A stretch of 64,000 bases of DNA, taken from Janthinobacterium sp. 61. GTDB lineage: Bacteria > Pseudomonadota > Gammaproteobacteria > Burkholderiales > Burkholderiaceae_D. Made by a program: the position numbers and the translations under genes. Below, one piece after another: positions 24,755 to 35,200 of this stretch; position 1 is the stretch's first letter, and each line of letters opens with the position of its first letter. The DNA is taken from positions 496,001-560,000 of the forward strand of contig NZ_PJMQ01000001.1 in NCBI RefSeq assembly GCF_002846335.1, given 5' to 3'. The notes below the pieces were generated by a model. The model saw only the letters and a list, made by a program, of their open reading frames with translations. It did not search any database and was not told the DNA's origin.

Positions 24755-25504
24755 ATGTTCCACCACCTGCGCGAAGATATCAACAGCATCATTGAACGTG
24801 ATCCCGCCGCCCGCAATGGCTGGGAGGTGCTGACCTGTTATCCTGGCTTGCACGCCATCGTCATGCATGGCTGGGCGCACTGGTGCTGGATGCGGCACAT
24901 GAAGTGGGTGGGGCGCTTCATTTCGTATATCGCCCGCATCATCACGGGCATTGAAATCCATCCGGGCGCGGTCATCGGCAGGCGCGTCTTCATCGATCAC
25001 GGCTTCGGCGTGGTGATCGGCGAGACGGCCATCGTCGGCGACGACTGCACCATCTACCAGGGCGTGACCCTGGGCGGCACCTCGCTGCACAGCGGCGCCA
25101 AGCGCCATCCGACCCTGGAGCGGGGTGTCATCGTGGGCGCCGGCGCCCAGGTGCTGGGCAGTTTTACGGTGGGCGAATACGCCAAGGTGGGCTCGAACGC
25201 CGTGCTGTTGAAGCCCGTGCCGTCCGGCGCCACGGCTGTCGGCAACCCGGCGCACATCGTGCAAAAGGATGTCAGCGCCTTGCGCGAGGGCAGCACGGCG
25301 CATTTGTTTGCCGCGTATGGCGTGACGCCCAACGGCGACGATCCGCTGTCGAAAGCCCTGCAGGGACTGATCACGCATGCGGTGGCACAGGAAGAGCGCA
25401 TCGAAACCATCCTCGCCACCCTGAAGGCGGCGGGTATATGCTGCCAGGCCGTGCCCGAGTGTGATAAATTTGATTCCGAGCAAATGAACAAGCTGGTCGA
25501 TTAA
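24755..25504 (+). CDS. cysE: Serine O-acetyltransferase
   Basis: 249 residues from ATG 24755, which gives the canonical N-terminus MFHHLREDINSIIERDPAAR. The C-terminal left-handed beta-helix has IHPGAVIGRRVFIDHGFGVVIGE and DDCTIYQGVTLGG with hexapeptide repeats. The catalytic His and Asp lie in the IDHGFG and HP regions. It acetylates L-serine with acetyl-CoA, the first step of cysteine synthesis, and is usually feedback-inhibited by cysteine. CysE is often next to rlmB in Burkholderiales. Confidence 0.95.
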   Translation: MFHHLREDINSIIERDPAARNGWEVLTCYPGLHAIVMHGWAHWCWMRHMKWVGRFISYIARIITGIEIHPGAVIGRRVFIDHGFGVVIGETAIVGDDCTIYQGVTLGGTSLHSGAKRHPTLERGVIVGAGAQVLGSFTVGEYAKVGSNAVLLKPVPSGATAVGNPAHIVQKDVSALREGSTAHLFAAYGVTPNGDDPLSKALQGLITHAVAQEERIETILATLKAAGICCQAVPECDKFDSEQMNKLVD

Positions 25505-25514
25505 GGATACAGGC

Positions 25515-26213
25515 ATGACTACAGACGTAAACGCAGCAGAAATGAACACCGACAATCCGAATTTGCTCGACCCCTTCGAGATCCGCGTGCTGGCCGTGCT
25601 GGCCGAAAAGGAAGCGCTGACGCCGGACAGCTATCCGCTGTCGCTCAACGCGCTGACGAACGGCTGCAACCAATTGTCCAGCCGCGACCCCGTCATGGCC
25701 CTGTCCGAGGAAACCGTCTACGACGTGCTGCAGCGCCTGATGCAGCGCAAATTCGTCAACGGTATCACGCAGGCCGGCGCGCGCGTTGCCAAGTACGAGC
25801 ACCGCATGCGTATCAAGTGGTCGCTGGAACAGGACAAACTGGCCATCCTGACGATATTGATGCTGCGCGGCCTGCAGACGGCTGGCGAGATCCGCAGCCG
25901 CAGTGGCCGCGTGCATGAATTCAAGTCGGTGGCGGAAGTGGAGTCCGGCCTGCAATTCCTGATCGACAAATACCCGCCGCTGGTGGCCAAGCTGGCCGTC
26001 GCTCCCGGCGCCAAGGAGCCGCGCTACGGCCACTTGCTGGGCGGCGAAGAAGCACTGGCGCAGATCGAGACGGCGGCCGGTTTTGCCGGCGCCGTCAGCG
26101 CGCCGCAGCAGGGCAGCCGTGTCGCCCAGCTGGAACAGGAAGTGCTGCAATTGCGTAGCGACTTCGATGGCCTGGCGGCGCAGTTCGAGGCATTCCGCAA
26201 GCAGTTCGAATAA
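25515..26213 (+). CDS. YceH family protein (DUF480)
   Basis: 232 residues. LDPFEIRVLAVLAEKEALTPDSYPLSLNALTNGCNQLSSRDPVM is the DUF480/YceH signature, followed by tandem winged-helix units (LTILMLRGLQTAGEIRSRSGRV) and a C-terminal coiled coil (RVAQLEQEVLQLRSDFDGLAAQFEAF). The function is not established. The two winged helices suggest nucleic-acid binding. Ribosome site AAGGATACAGGC precedes ATG. Confidence 0.9.
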   Translation: MTTDVNAAEMNTDNPNLLDPFEIRVLAVLAEKEALTPDSYPLSLNALTNGCNQLSSRDPVMALSEETVYDVLQRLMQRKFVNGITQAGARVAKYEHRMRIKWSLEQDKLAILTILMLRGLQTAGEIRSRSGRVHEFKSVAEVESGLQFLIDKYPPLVAKLAVAPGAKEPRYGHLLGGEEALAQIETAAGFAGAVSAPQQGSRVAQLEQEVLQLRSDFDGLAAQFEAFRKQFE

Positions 26214-26226
26214 CGTCACTGCACGC

Positions 26227-26730
26227 ATGACTTTTTCCTTCCTGTGCCGCTCCTGCGGCGAGACCCATACGGGCATGCCCAGTTTCGGCGCCGATGCGCC
26301 GTGGCTGTACGAACAGATGGCGCCCGCCGAGCGCGAAGCGCGCTGCCAGCTCGACAGCGACGCCTGCATCGTCGACGAAACGCACTGCTTCGTGCGTGCC
26401 ACCATCGACATTCCCGTGCATGGCTCGGTTGAGCCGTTCAGCTGGGGCGTGTGGGTGTCGCTGAGCGGCGAGAGTTTCGACGCCTGGGACGCCTGCTTCG
26501 ACGATGCCAAACGGGCCCATATCGGTCCCTTCTTCGGCTGGCTCAGCACGCAGCTGCCCTTGTATCCGGCTACCATGAACTTGAAAACCCGCGTGCACCT
26601 GCGCGACGATGGCCTGCGTCCATTCCTCGAGCTGGAACCGACGCAGCACCCGCTGGCGGTGGAACAGCGCGACGGCATCACGGCCGAGCGCGTGGCCGAG
26701 CTGTATGCGCTGCTGGTGCATGGCGCGTGA
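26227..26730 (+). CDS. DUF2199 domain-containing protein
   Basis: 167 residues from ATG 26227, 13 bp after the yceH stop. It starts FSFLCRSCGETHTGMPSFGADAPWLY with a CxxC zinc-ribbon-like pair, then SDACIVDETHCFVRATIDIPVHG and FSWGVWVSLS, as in DUF2199 proteins. No known activity. Probably in the yceH transcription unit. Confidence 0.85.
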   Translation: MTFSFLCRSCGETHTGMPSFGADAPWLYEQMAPAEREARCQLDSDACIVDETHCFVRATIDIPVHGSVEPFSWGVWVSLSGESFDAWDACFDDAKRAHIGPFFGWLSTQLPLYPATMNLKTRVHLRDDGLRPFLELEPTQHPLAVEQRDGITAERVAELYALLVHGA

Positions 26731-26789
26731 CAGGCCCGGCTTCTCAGCCGCTCCCTGTCAGTTCGGCCCCGTTTCCGGTATCATTCGGC

Positions 26790-27434
26790 ATGAATAATAT
26801 TTCCTTCCAACCGTTTGTTATTGGTGTCGCTGGCGGAAGCGGCAGTGGCAAGTCCACCGTATCCCAGCAAGTGCTGGCGTCGTTTGGGGCCGACATGGTC
26901 TCCGTCGTGATGCAGGACGATTACTACTGCGACCAGACGCACCTCTCCCCTGAAGTCCGCCGCCAGCAGAATTACGACCATCCGCAGGCGTTCGAATGGC
27001 CATTGCTGGTCCAGCACATCCAGGCATTGCGCAACGGCAAAGCCATCGAGATGCCGGAGTACGACTTCACGCTGCACAATCGCTCCAGCAGGACCATTCT
27101 GGTCAAGCCGGCCCCGGTGATCGTGATCGAGGGCCTGTTTGCCTTGTATGACGCGGACTTGCGCGACATGATGTCGCTGAAGATCTTTGTCGACACCGCC
27201 TCCGACGTGCGCTTCATTCGGCGCATGCAAAGGGATATTACTGAACGCGGGCGCTCGGTGGAGAGCGTCATCGAGCAGTATCTGGAAACCGTACGCCCGA
27301 TGCACAAGCAATTCATCGAGCCCACCAAGCGCAATGCCGATGTCATTTTGCCGCATGGTGCCAATGGTCCCGCAGTCGACATGATTACCGCCAAGGTGGC
27401 CAGCGTCATTGGTCAATTGAAACCGGCCAGTTGA
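26790..27434 (+). CDS. udk: Uridine kinase
   Basis: 214 residues. Walker A VAGGSGSGKSTV at about 12-23, lid and substrate segments QDDYYCDQTHL, NYDHPQAFEWPLL, YDFTLHNRSS, and VIVIEGLFALYD. It phosphorylates uridine and cytidine using ATP or GTP in pyrimidine salvage. The start ATG is at 26790. It converges with the type I secretion operon, with no clear terminator between. Confidence 0.95.
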   Translation: MNNISFQPFVIGVAGGSGSGKSTVSQQVLASFGADMVSVVMQDDYYCDQTHLSPEVRRQQNYDHPQAFEWPLLVQHIQALRNGKAIEMPEYDFTLHNRSSRTILVKPAPVIVIEGLFALYDADLRDMMSLKIFVDTASDVRFIRRMQRDITERGRSVESVIEQYLETVRPMHKQFIEPTKRNADVILPHGANGPAVDMITAKVASVIGQLKPAS

Positions 27435-27467
27435 AGCGAGCCACTTGAAGTAGCCGGTCGCGTCATA

Positions 27468-28637
27468 TCACCGCTCCCCCATCGATTCCGAAAACGTCTT
27501 GGTGATCGGTTTCGTCAGATAGCGCAAGACAGTTTTGCGTCCCGTATTGATTTCCACGGTAGCCGTCATGCCCGGCTGGATCAGGATCGGCTCGCCATTC
27601 TTGCCCATCAGCTTGCGCCCGCTGGTCTTGATCTGCACGCGGTAGTAGGGCTGTTCGTTGCCCTTGTTGTCCTCGCTCAAGGTATCGGCGCTGATGTAGC
27701 TGACGGTGCCGCGCAGGCGACCGTAGATGCCGTAGTCGTAGGCGTCGAGCTTGACGGCCGTGGGCAGGCCGGGCTTGATGAAGGCGATGTCGGCCGGTTT
27801 TACTTTTGCCTCGATGATCAGATCGTCGTCTGTGGGCACGATCTGCAGGATTTCCTCGCCCGGCTTGGCCACGCCGCCCAGGGTGGTGAGCCGCACATTG
27901 CGCACGATGCCGTCGGTGGGCGCGTAAATGTCCGTCGAGCCCAGCTGTTCCTTGCGCTGCGTCACCGTCTGCAGCACGCCGGCCAGGTCTTCCTGGGCTT
28001 TCACCAGGTCCGTCTGGCTGTCCTGCAGGTATTTGTTGCGCCGGTTGGTGATCTGCGCCTGGATGTCGACCACCTGCCGCCGCAGTTTCAGTACTTCGGC
28101 GCGGCTAACGTCCCCCGTTTCCAGCAGCGGCAGATTCATTTCCAGCTCCTCCCTGATCAGCTTCATGGCGCTGTCCAGCGCGCCCACTTCGGCCTGCACG
28201 GCGCCCTGGCGCTTGCTGAACAGGGCCAACTGATTGGTGCGGAAATCGGGATAAGCCTGCAGTTCTGGCGGGAATTTGGGCGCGCCGCCAAACACTTCCG
28301 CCTGCAGGCGCGCCACGGTCGCCTTCAGTCCTGCCGCCTTGGCCGTGCTTTCCAGGTAGCTCGTCTCGGCCCGCGTGCGGTCGAAGCGCGCCAGCAGTTC
28401 TCCCTTTTTCACCACGCTGCCTTCATGCACGCGCAGTTCTGCCAGCACGCCGCCATCGGCCACCTGGATGATCTGGTTGCGCGAACTGGCGATCACCTGG
28501 CCGTTGGCGCGCGTGACCTGGTCCAGCTCCGCCCACGAAGCCCAGGCGATGACACAAGCCAGCGCCGCCGTGCAGCTCCAGATCAGCACCCGGCCCCGTT
28601 TGGCTTCTTCCCGCGTTGCCACTTTGGCGAGTTTCAT
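27468..28637 (-). CDS. Type I secretion periplasmic adaptor, HlyD/LapC family
   Basis: 389 residues. One N-terminal membrane anchor (VLIWSCTAALACVIAWASW, about 17-35), then the biotinyl-lipoyl-like ANGQVIASSRNQIIQVADGG and VHEGSVVKKGELLARFD. A long coiled-coil hairpin (about 100-230) and the HlyD C-terminal signature (TTLGGVAKPGEEILQIVPTDDDLIIEAKV, GMTATVEINTGRKTVLRYL) follow. It bridges the inner-membrane ABC transporter and the TolC-like outer membrane channel. The 4-bp ATGA overlap with the ABC transporter gene shows translational coupling. Confidence 0.92.
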   Translation of the reverse strand: MKLAKVATREEAKRGRVLIWSCTAALACVIAWASWAELDQVTRANGQVIASSRNQIIQVADGGVLAELRVHEGSVVKKGELLARFDRTRAETSYLESTAKAAGLKATVARLQAEVFGGAPKFPPELQAYPDFRTNQLALFSKRQGAVQAEVGALDSAMKLIREELEMNLPLLETGDVSRAEVLKLRRQVVDIQAQITNRRNKYLQDSQTDLVKAQEDLAGVLQTVTQRKEQLGSTDIYAPTDGIVRNVRLTTLGGVAKPGEEILQIVPTDDDLIIEAKVKPADIAFIKPGLPTAVKLDAYDYGIYGRLRGTVSYISADTLSEDNKGNEQPYYRVQIKTSGRKLMGKNGEPILIQPGMTATVEINTGRKTVLRYLTKPITKTFSESMGER

Positions 28638-30793
28638 GCGACGGCCCCTTGCGCCACTGGCGCAGTGGCGGCTACCGGCGTGGGCACCGCCTGCGGCTTG
28701 CCCGACAGCTTGGCCAGCACGGCATCGCGCGGCCCGTCGAGCAGCACTCGGCCCGCCTGCAGCACCACCAGGCGGTCGAGCAGGGGCAAGAGGGCGTTCT
28801 TGTGCGTGGTGGCGACCATGGTCACGCCTTCGGCCGCCAGTTCACCGAGCAGCCCGACGATGCGCGATTCCGTCTTCGCATCCATGGCGCCAGTGGGTTC
28901 GTCGAGCAGCCAGATGCGCGGCTTGGCCAGCAGCAGGCGCGTGACGGCGATCAGCTGGCGCTGGCCGCCCGAGACGCCACGTCCGCCTTCGGTAATGGCC
29001 AGCGCCAGTCCCCGCGGCTGGCCCAGTATCAGTTCGATCAGGCCCGTGCGTTTTGCCGCGGCCAGGATCGCTTCTTCGCCCGGGTCGGCCAGTCCCAGCA
29101 GCAGGTTGTCGCGCAGGCTGCCGCTGAACAGCCGCGTTTCCTGCGGCAGGTAGCCGATCATTTCGCGTACCACGGCTGGCGCCAGCAGGGCCATGTCGAC
29201 GTCGCCCAGATACACCTTGCCTTCGGCCGGCTGGTACAGGCCCGAGGCCAGTTTCAGCAGGGTGCTCTTGCCCGAGCCGATGGCACCCACCAGGCCGACT
29301 CTTTCGCCGGGGCGGATGGCCAGGTTTTCCACTTCCAGCGCCACCTTTTGCGCGCCGCCATACGTAAAGCGGATGCGTTCGAAGCGCAAGCCCGTATCGA
29401 GGCTGCGCGGCGTCAGCGCGAATTGCGCATTGTCGGCTTCGTTGGGCAGGCTGATGACCTGCTCCAGGCCGTCGATCGAGGCGCGCGCGTGCGCCCACTG
29501 CACCATTACGGCTGGCAGTTGCACGATGGGCATCAGGGCGCGGTTGCTGATGATGGTGCACGCCATCAGGGCGCCCATGGTCATCTGGTTTTCCGCCACG
29601 AACCACGCACCCATGGAGATCAGCGCCACGTTGGTCAGTTGCTGGAAGGCGGCCGTGATGTTTTGCGACAGGGCCGCATAGTCGCGGATATTCTGTTCCG
29701 CGTGGCTGCTCTCGGCCACCAGTTCGGCCCAGCGCGCCTGCATCATCCATTCGGCGCTGCTGCCCTTGAGCGTTTCCACGCCATCGACGGCTTCCACCAG
29801 CAAGCCCGCCTTGCGGTTGCTGGCATTGAGGTTCTTGCGCGTGTGGGCCTGGATGGCGCGCTGGAACATCAGTCCGCACACGAGGGCCAGCGGCAGGGCC
29901 ACCAGCGGCACCACCACCAACCAGCCGCCGATGATGGTGATCATGGCCAGGAAAATCAGCGCGAAGGGCACGTCCGTCAGCACGAACAGGGACGTCGAGG
30001 TGAGCACGCCGCGCACCATCTCGAAGCCTTTCACTTGCGCCGCCAGGGTGCCGACGGAAGCGGGACGCGCCTCCATGCGGATGCCCAGCATGCGCTGGAA
30101 AAACCACTCGGACAGTTCATGGTCGACATCGTTGCACGAATGGTCGACGATGCGGCTGCGCACCTGCTTGAGGATGAATTCCAGGCCGATCGACAGGGCT
30201 ACGCCCACCACCAGCACCCACAGGGTGCTGAAGCTCTGGTTCGGGATGACGCGGTCGTACACCTGCATGGAGAACAGCGAGGTGGCCATGGTCAGCAGGG
30301 TCACCAGCGCCGTGGCCAGCACGGCGTCGACAAATACGCTCTTTTTCAGCCACAGGGCATTGCGCACCAGGCCGAGTGCACCGGGGCGGGCGCCGTTTTT
30401 CTCGCTGCGGCGGGGCAGGCCCACGCAGGCCAGGCCGGCCAGCGAGGCCAATTGCAAGGCGCGGCCATCGACGCCTTCGCCGCGCCAGGCGCCGTCGGCA
30501 CCGCGCGACTGCAGCAAGCCCCAGCCCGTGCTGGCACTGTAGACGGCGAACGGCAGCTCGCCCGGCGTCGGTTCGTGCAGCAGGCGCGCCACGCCTTCCA
30601 GCCCCCCCGCTTGCCACGCGGTGGTGAGCACTACGCCAGGGGCGCCATTGCCATCGATGTCATCGAGTTGGCGCTGCAGGTCGGCCAGGCGGGCGGCAGG
30701 CAGGTGCTGGCCCGTCAGGCGCGCGGCGCGTTCGATGAGTGTCAGCAAGCCATGTTTGATGGAGGTATCCACGCTGTCTCCTGTTGGCATCAT
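28634..30793 (-). CDS. Type I secretion ABC transporter (permease/ATPase), LapB family
   Basis: 719 residues from ATG 30793. An internal GTG at 30772 has a stronger AGGAGA site and may be the true start. The N-terminal about 130 residues look like a C39-peptidase-like domain without the catalytic Cys, as in LapB/HlyB-type exporters that do not cleave their substrate. Six membrane segments (about 150-410) follow. The nucleotide-binding domain has Walker A VGAIGSGKST, signature VSGGQRQ, Walker B IWLLDEPT and an H-loop ATTHK. It exports large repeat proteins with C-terminal signals; the alanine-rich giant protein upstream is the obvious substrate. Confidence 0.92.
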   Translation of the reverse strand: MMPTGDSVDTSIKHGLLTLIERAARLTGQHLPAARLADLQRQLDDIDGNGAPGVVLTTAWQAGGLEGVARLLHEPTPGELPFAVYSASTGWGLLQSRGADGAWRGEGVDGRALQLASLAGLACVGLPRRSEKNGARPGALGLVRNALWLKKSVFVDAVLATALVTLLTMATSLFSMQVYDRVIPNQSFSTLWVLVVGVALSIGLEFILKQVRSRIVDHSCNDVDHELSEWFFQRMLGIRMEARPASVGTLAAQVKGFEMVRGVLTSTSLFVLTDVPFALIFLAMITIIGGWLVVVPLVALPLALVCGLMFQRAIQAHTRKNLNASNRKAGLLVEAVDGVETLKGSSAEWMMQARWAELVAESSHAEQNIRDYAALSQNITAAFQQLTNVALISMGAWFVAENQMTMGALMACTIISNRALMPIVQLPAVMVQWAHARASIDGLEQVISLPNEADNAQFALTPRSLDTGLRFERIRFTYGGAQKVALEVENLAIRPGERVGLVGAIGSGKSTLLKLASGLYQPAEGKVYLGDVDMALLAPAVVREMIGYLPQETRLFSGSLRDNLLLGLADPGEEAILAAAKRTGLIELILGQPRGLALAITEGGRGVSGGQRQLIAVTRLLLAKPRIWLLDEPTGAMDAKTESRIVGLLGELAAEGVTMVATTHKNALLPLLDRLVVLQAGRVLLDGPRDAVLAKLSGKPQAVPTPVAATAPVAQGAVA

Positions 30794-30811
30794 GTCGGTG
30801 TCAATTCGGTG

Positions 30812-32104
30812 TCAATTCGGGCGTGCCAGGCCTGCCGGCGCCGTGCGCCCGGCCAGCGTGCCCGTTTGCGCGGCCAGGCGCAGGCTGGCGGCAATCGCCT
30901 GCGCGCGCGTGTCTTCCAGTGAAAACTGCGCCTGGGTCGCTTCGCGCACTGCGTTGAGCACATCGTTCCAGGTCTTGCGCCCGATCACGTACTGGCGCGC
31001 ATACGATTCGAACACCTGCGTCGATGTGGTGCTGGCCTCGCCCGCATTGCCCAGGCGCTGGCGGCTGGCCTCGGCCTCGTTCCAGTCCAGCGTAAAGCGC
31101 TCGCGCACGTCGCGTTCGGCCGCATCGTGCGCGGCGCGCGCGCCTTCGCGTTTGGCGACGGCTGCGTCCACGCCAGCCTTGGCCGACAGGCCGGCGCCCG
31201 GCTGCGCCTGCAGCACCAGCATGGCGCGCGTGCGATTGTCGGCATTGATGCCACCCGTGGGCTTTTCCATGCGCAGCACGACTTTCGGCATGTAGGCCGA
31301 GCGCTGCAGGGTGATGTCGGAATCGGCTGCCTGCGCCTCGAAATCGAGGCGTTGCAGGGTAGGGGAGTAGGCTATGGCCTGGCGCATGACCCGTTCCAGG
31401 CTGGCGTCGGGCCGCGGTTCGCCCACGCCAATGCCGGTGCTGCTGACGAGGCGCACGGGCTTGCCGGCCAGTTGCGACAGCTGCGCCAGGGCGTTTTCCA
31501 GCGCCTGGCGTGCATTCGACACGTCGTTGGCCGCCTGGTAGCTGCGCGATTCGGCCAGGCGCTGGTCCGTTTGCGAACTGACCGACTGGACCACGCGGCG
31601 TTTGATCATGTCCAGCAGGCGCTGGTGCTCCGCCAAGCCCTCTTCGGCCGAGCGTACGCGCGCCGTCTGGCGCAGCGCTTCCGTGTAGGCGGCGATTACG
31701 CGCAGGGAGAGGGTCAGGCGTTCTTCCTCGATGGCCGCGCCAGCTGCGTCAACCCGGCTGCCGGCGGCATCGATGCCGGCGTCGATGCGGCCACCGCTCC
31801 ACAGGGGCTGCTCGATGCGCACCACGCCGCCTGTTTCCTGCGAACCGGTGGGCACTTCGGCCGACAGGCTGGGAAAGCGCTGCCATTGCGCGCCATCGAG
31901 CTCGGCCCGTGCAGCCGCCTGTGCGGAGCGCTTGCCCTGGACGGCCGGATGGCTTTGCAACGCTTGCTGCAAGATCTGGTCGAAGGTCCAGGAGGTGGCA
32001 CCCTGGGCGCTGGCGAAAGAGGATACCGATGCCATGGCCACGGCCGCCAGCAAGGCCGCGATGCCTGGCAGTGAGGATATTGCTGGGAAACCGCGTAATC
32101 TCAT
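30812..32104 (-). CDS. TolC-family outer membrane protein of the type I secretion system
   Basis: 430 residues from ATG 32104, chosen for a clean signal peptide (LPGIAALLAAVAMASVSSFASAQG). A GTG six codons upstream is in frame. The remainder has two TolC repeats of amphipathic helices (HPAVQGKRSAQAAARAELDGA, IAYSPTLQRLDFEAQAADSDI, VIGRKTWNDVLNAVREATQAQF), typical of LapE/AggA-like channels. It forms the outer membrane duct. It ends 18 bp before the ABC transporter gene. Confidence 0.9.
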   Translation of the reverse strand: MRLRGFPAISSLPGIAALLAAVAMASVSSFASAQGATSWTFDQILQQALQSHPAVQGKRSAQAAARAELDGAQWQRFPSLSAEVPTGSQETGGVVRIEQPLWSGGRIDAGIDAAGSRVDAAGAAIEEERLTLSLRVIAAYTEALRQTARVRSAEEGLAEHQRLLDMIKRRVVQSVSSQTDQRLAESRSYQAANDVSNARQALENALAQLSQLAGKPVRLVSSTGIGVGEPRPDASLERVMRQAIAYSPTLQRLDFEAQAADSDITLQRSAYMPKVVLRMEKPTGGINADNRTRAMLVLQAQPGAGLSAKAGVDAAVAKREGARAAHDAAERDVRERFTLDWNEAEASRQRLGNAGEASTTSTQVFESYARQYVIGRKTWNDVLNAVREATQAQFSLEDTRAQAIAASLRLAAQTGTLAGRTAPAGLARPN

Positions 32105-32147
32105 CCCGTATTTTTCCGGCACTAGGCCTGACGCATTTCAAGGTGTG

Positions 32148-32200
32148 GCGGGAGCGCGCTGTTTTGCGCTCCCGCTGCCGTGCCAGGCGCGACGCCTGGC
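32148..32200 (-). promoter_or_regulatory. Two tandem hairpins between the giant-protein gene and the exporter genes
   Basis: Hairpin 1: GCGGGAGCGC (32148-32157) with GCGCTCCCGC (32166-32175), 8-base loop. Hairpin 2: GCCAGGCG (32182-32189) with CGCCTGGC (32193-32200), 3-base loop. Neither has a T-run. Lying between a 7-kb substrate gene and its exporter genes, they could act as a leaky terminator or a 3' stabiliser giving more substrate than exporter. Confidence 0.5.
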
Positions 32201-32214
32201 GTGGGTGCCCTGCC

Positions 32215-35200
32215 TCAGACGACGAAGTTGGCCGCCGTCAGTTGCGTGATGTTCACCCCGCTCAGCAGTACCAGCGCCGTGTCGATGGCGTTGGCGTTGC
32301 TCAGGTCGCTCGAGTGATACACCGTCACGGCGCCGCTGTTTTGCGCATCGGCGATGACGATGTAGCCCTGGCCCGACAAGACGCTGCTGTCGGCCGCGAT
32401 GGCGCTGGCCGCCGCGCCGATCGACACGGAGGTGCCGTCGAAGATGAACAGGTTGTCGTTGCCAAAGTCCGTGCTCAGATTGACGCCTACGGCCACCGCT
32501 GCCGTCAGGTCGGCGATGGCCGACATGTCGATCACGTCGCCGCCCGCCGCTGGCAATCCGGTGTGGAAGTCGGCTACCGTCAGCGGGTTGTGCAGGGCAT
32601 TCTGGCTCAGTACGAACAGCTGGTTGGCGTCCGTCAGGTCGGCCTGCGCCTGGGATGCCGCCGCTGCGGCGGCATCGGCATTCGCCGCTACCGTCAGCGC
32701 ACTGGCGTCCGTCAGGTTCGCCTGCGCTTGCGCCGATGCGGCGGCGGCCGCCGCCGCATCGGCGGCCAGGTGCAGGGCGTTGGCGTCGGTCTGGGCGGCC
32801 GTCTGCGCCGCTGCCAGCGCCGCTGCCGCTGCCGCATCGGCGGCCTGGGTGAGGGCCACGGCATCGGTCTGGTCTGCGATGGCTTGCACGGCGGCGGCGT
32901 GGGCCGCGTCCGCATTCGATATAAGCGCCAGGGCGCTGGCGTCGGTTTGCGCGGCGAGTGCGTTTGCCTGCGCCAGGGCGATGTCGGCCGCCTGCGCATC
33001 GGCATTGGCCTGGGCCGCCGCCGCGTCGTCCGCCTGCGCTGCGTTGGCATTGGCATGCGCCTGCGCCGCTGCTGCCGCTGCGCTGGCGGCGGCGGCGTCA
33101 TCGGCTTGGGCTGCTTGCAGGGCCAGCAGGGAAGCGGCTGCCTGCGCCTGCGCCAGCGGTGCGGCCGCATCGGCGGCATGGGCGGCCAGCGCGGCCGCCG
33201 CCGCGTTGTTGGCGTTGAGGGTGGCTGCCGCTGCAGCCGTATCGTCCGCCTGAGCCGCCTGCGTGAGTGCCAGCGAGATGGCGGCAGTGGCCGCCGCAGC
33301 TGCGGCGGCATCGTCGTCGTTCTGTGCAGCGGTGGCCGCTGCCAGGGCGCTGGCAGCCGTTGCCGCCGTGCTGACGGCCAGGGCGTCGGCGGCGATGGCG
33401 GCCGTGTGCGCGGCGGTGGCGGCGGCGGCATTGGCCGCTGCCTGGTTGGCGGCCGTGTCGTCGGCCTGCGCCGCCTGGGCGGCCAGCAGTGACGCTGCCG
33501 CTGCGGCGGCGCTGGCTGTGGCGGCGGCATCGGCGGCTGCCGCTGCCGTGGCAGCCGTTTGCGCCAGCGCTGCGGTGGCGGCCGCATCCGCTGCGGCCTG
33601 GTCGTCGGCGACGGCGGCGTCGTGCGCAGCCTGAGCGTTGGCGGCGTTGGCCGCTGCCAGCGCGGCTGCCGCGTCATCGGCCTGCGCCGCTTGCGTGGCT
33701 GCCAGGGTAATTGCTGCCGCGACGGCCGCTGCCGCTGCCGCTGCATCGGCGTCATGCGCGTTTTGCGCCGCCAGTTGGGCGGCGGCTGCCGCAGCGGCGG
33801 TGGCGGCGACGTTGGCGTCGGCTGCCAGGGCTGCGTCCAGCGCCAGTTGCGCATTTGCCGCAGCCGTGGCGGCCGCGGCCGCCGTGGCATCGTCTGCCTG
33901 GGCATTGAGCGTGGCGGCCAGCGAAGTTGCCGCTTGCGCCGCTGCCGCTGCCGCTGCTGCATCGGCATTTTGCGCCGCGACCGCCGCAGTATGTGCTGCG
34001 ATCGCGTTCGCGGCAGCGGTGGCCGCCGCCGCATCGTCTGCCTGGGCTGCAGCCAGCGCCGCATGGGCGGCCGCCGCATTGGCATTGGCCTGGGCAGCGT
34101 CATCGGCCGATCCCTGGGCGGCGAGGAGGAGATTCAGTTTCAGCGTTTTGTCATTGTCGGCATCCGTGGCGTTGGTATCGGCCGTCACGGCGGCGTTCAG
34201 GTTGGCGATGGCCGCGTTCAGCGCGGCATGGGCATTGAGGGCAGCCGTGTCGGCCAGTTGTGCCGCCAGCGTCGCGGCCGCCGAGAGCGCGGCCGTGTGC
34301 GCGGCATTGGCGGCGGCATCGTCGGCGGCCAGCGCCGCGCTGGCTGCTGCCAGTGCATTGTTGGCTGCCGTCGCGAGCGCGGCCAGCCCTGCATCGGCCG
34401 CCAGCGCGGCATCGGCAAGGACTTGTGCGGCGGCTGCAGCGGCCGCCGTGCTGGCCGCCGTGGCGTCGGCACCCAGGGCGGCATTGGTGGCGGCGAGCGA
34501 GGCGCTGGCAGTCAAGATTGCCGCATTGAGTGTTGCCGTGGCGGCATTCAGGGCCGCTTGCGCGTTGCTGGCCGCCGTGCTGGCTGCCGCGGCAGCGCTG
34601 TCGTCGGCCAGGGCCTGGTTCAGCGCCGCCAGCGCGCTCGCCGCCGCTGCCGCGGTCGTGCCGACGGCGAGATCGGCGGCCTGGGCGGCCTGGGTGGCTG
34701 CCAGCGAGATGGATGCCGTCAGGGCGGCGGCGGCAGCGGCGATATCATCCGCTTGCGCGTGCTGCGTGGCGGCGGCCGAAATGGCGGCCACGGCGGCGGC
34801 TGCCGCGGCGGCGGTGTCGGCGGCGGTAGCGGCGACGGCGGCCGCCGTTGCATTGGTGGAGTTCAGTACAGCCGCAGCGGCCGCCGCATCGTCGGCCAGG
34901 GCCGCATTCAGGGAGGTTAGCGCGTTGGCGGCGATGGTGGCGGCGCTGGCGGCGGCACTGTCGGCCAGTTGCGCCGCTTGAGCGGCCGCGTGCGAGACGT
35001 TGGCGACGGTGGCGGCCGTCGCAGCCGCCAGATCGTCGGCGACGGCGGCGGCAGTGGCTGCGCTCGCCGTCACGGCGGCGGCGGCCGTGGCGGCCGCATT
35101 CGCGTCCGCCTGCAAGGCCGCATTCAGGGCTGCCAGGGCATTGGCCGCCGTCGCTGCCGTCGCGGCGGCGGCTGTATCGGCTGCCTGCGCCGCCTGGGCC

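Noticed and set aside
33559..34920. Arg/Gly/Cys-rich plus-strand frames in the repeat region
   Set aside because: Same cause: shadow frames of alanine repeats. Extreme Arg/Cys composition is not coding-like.
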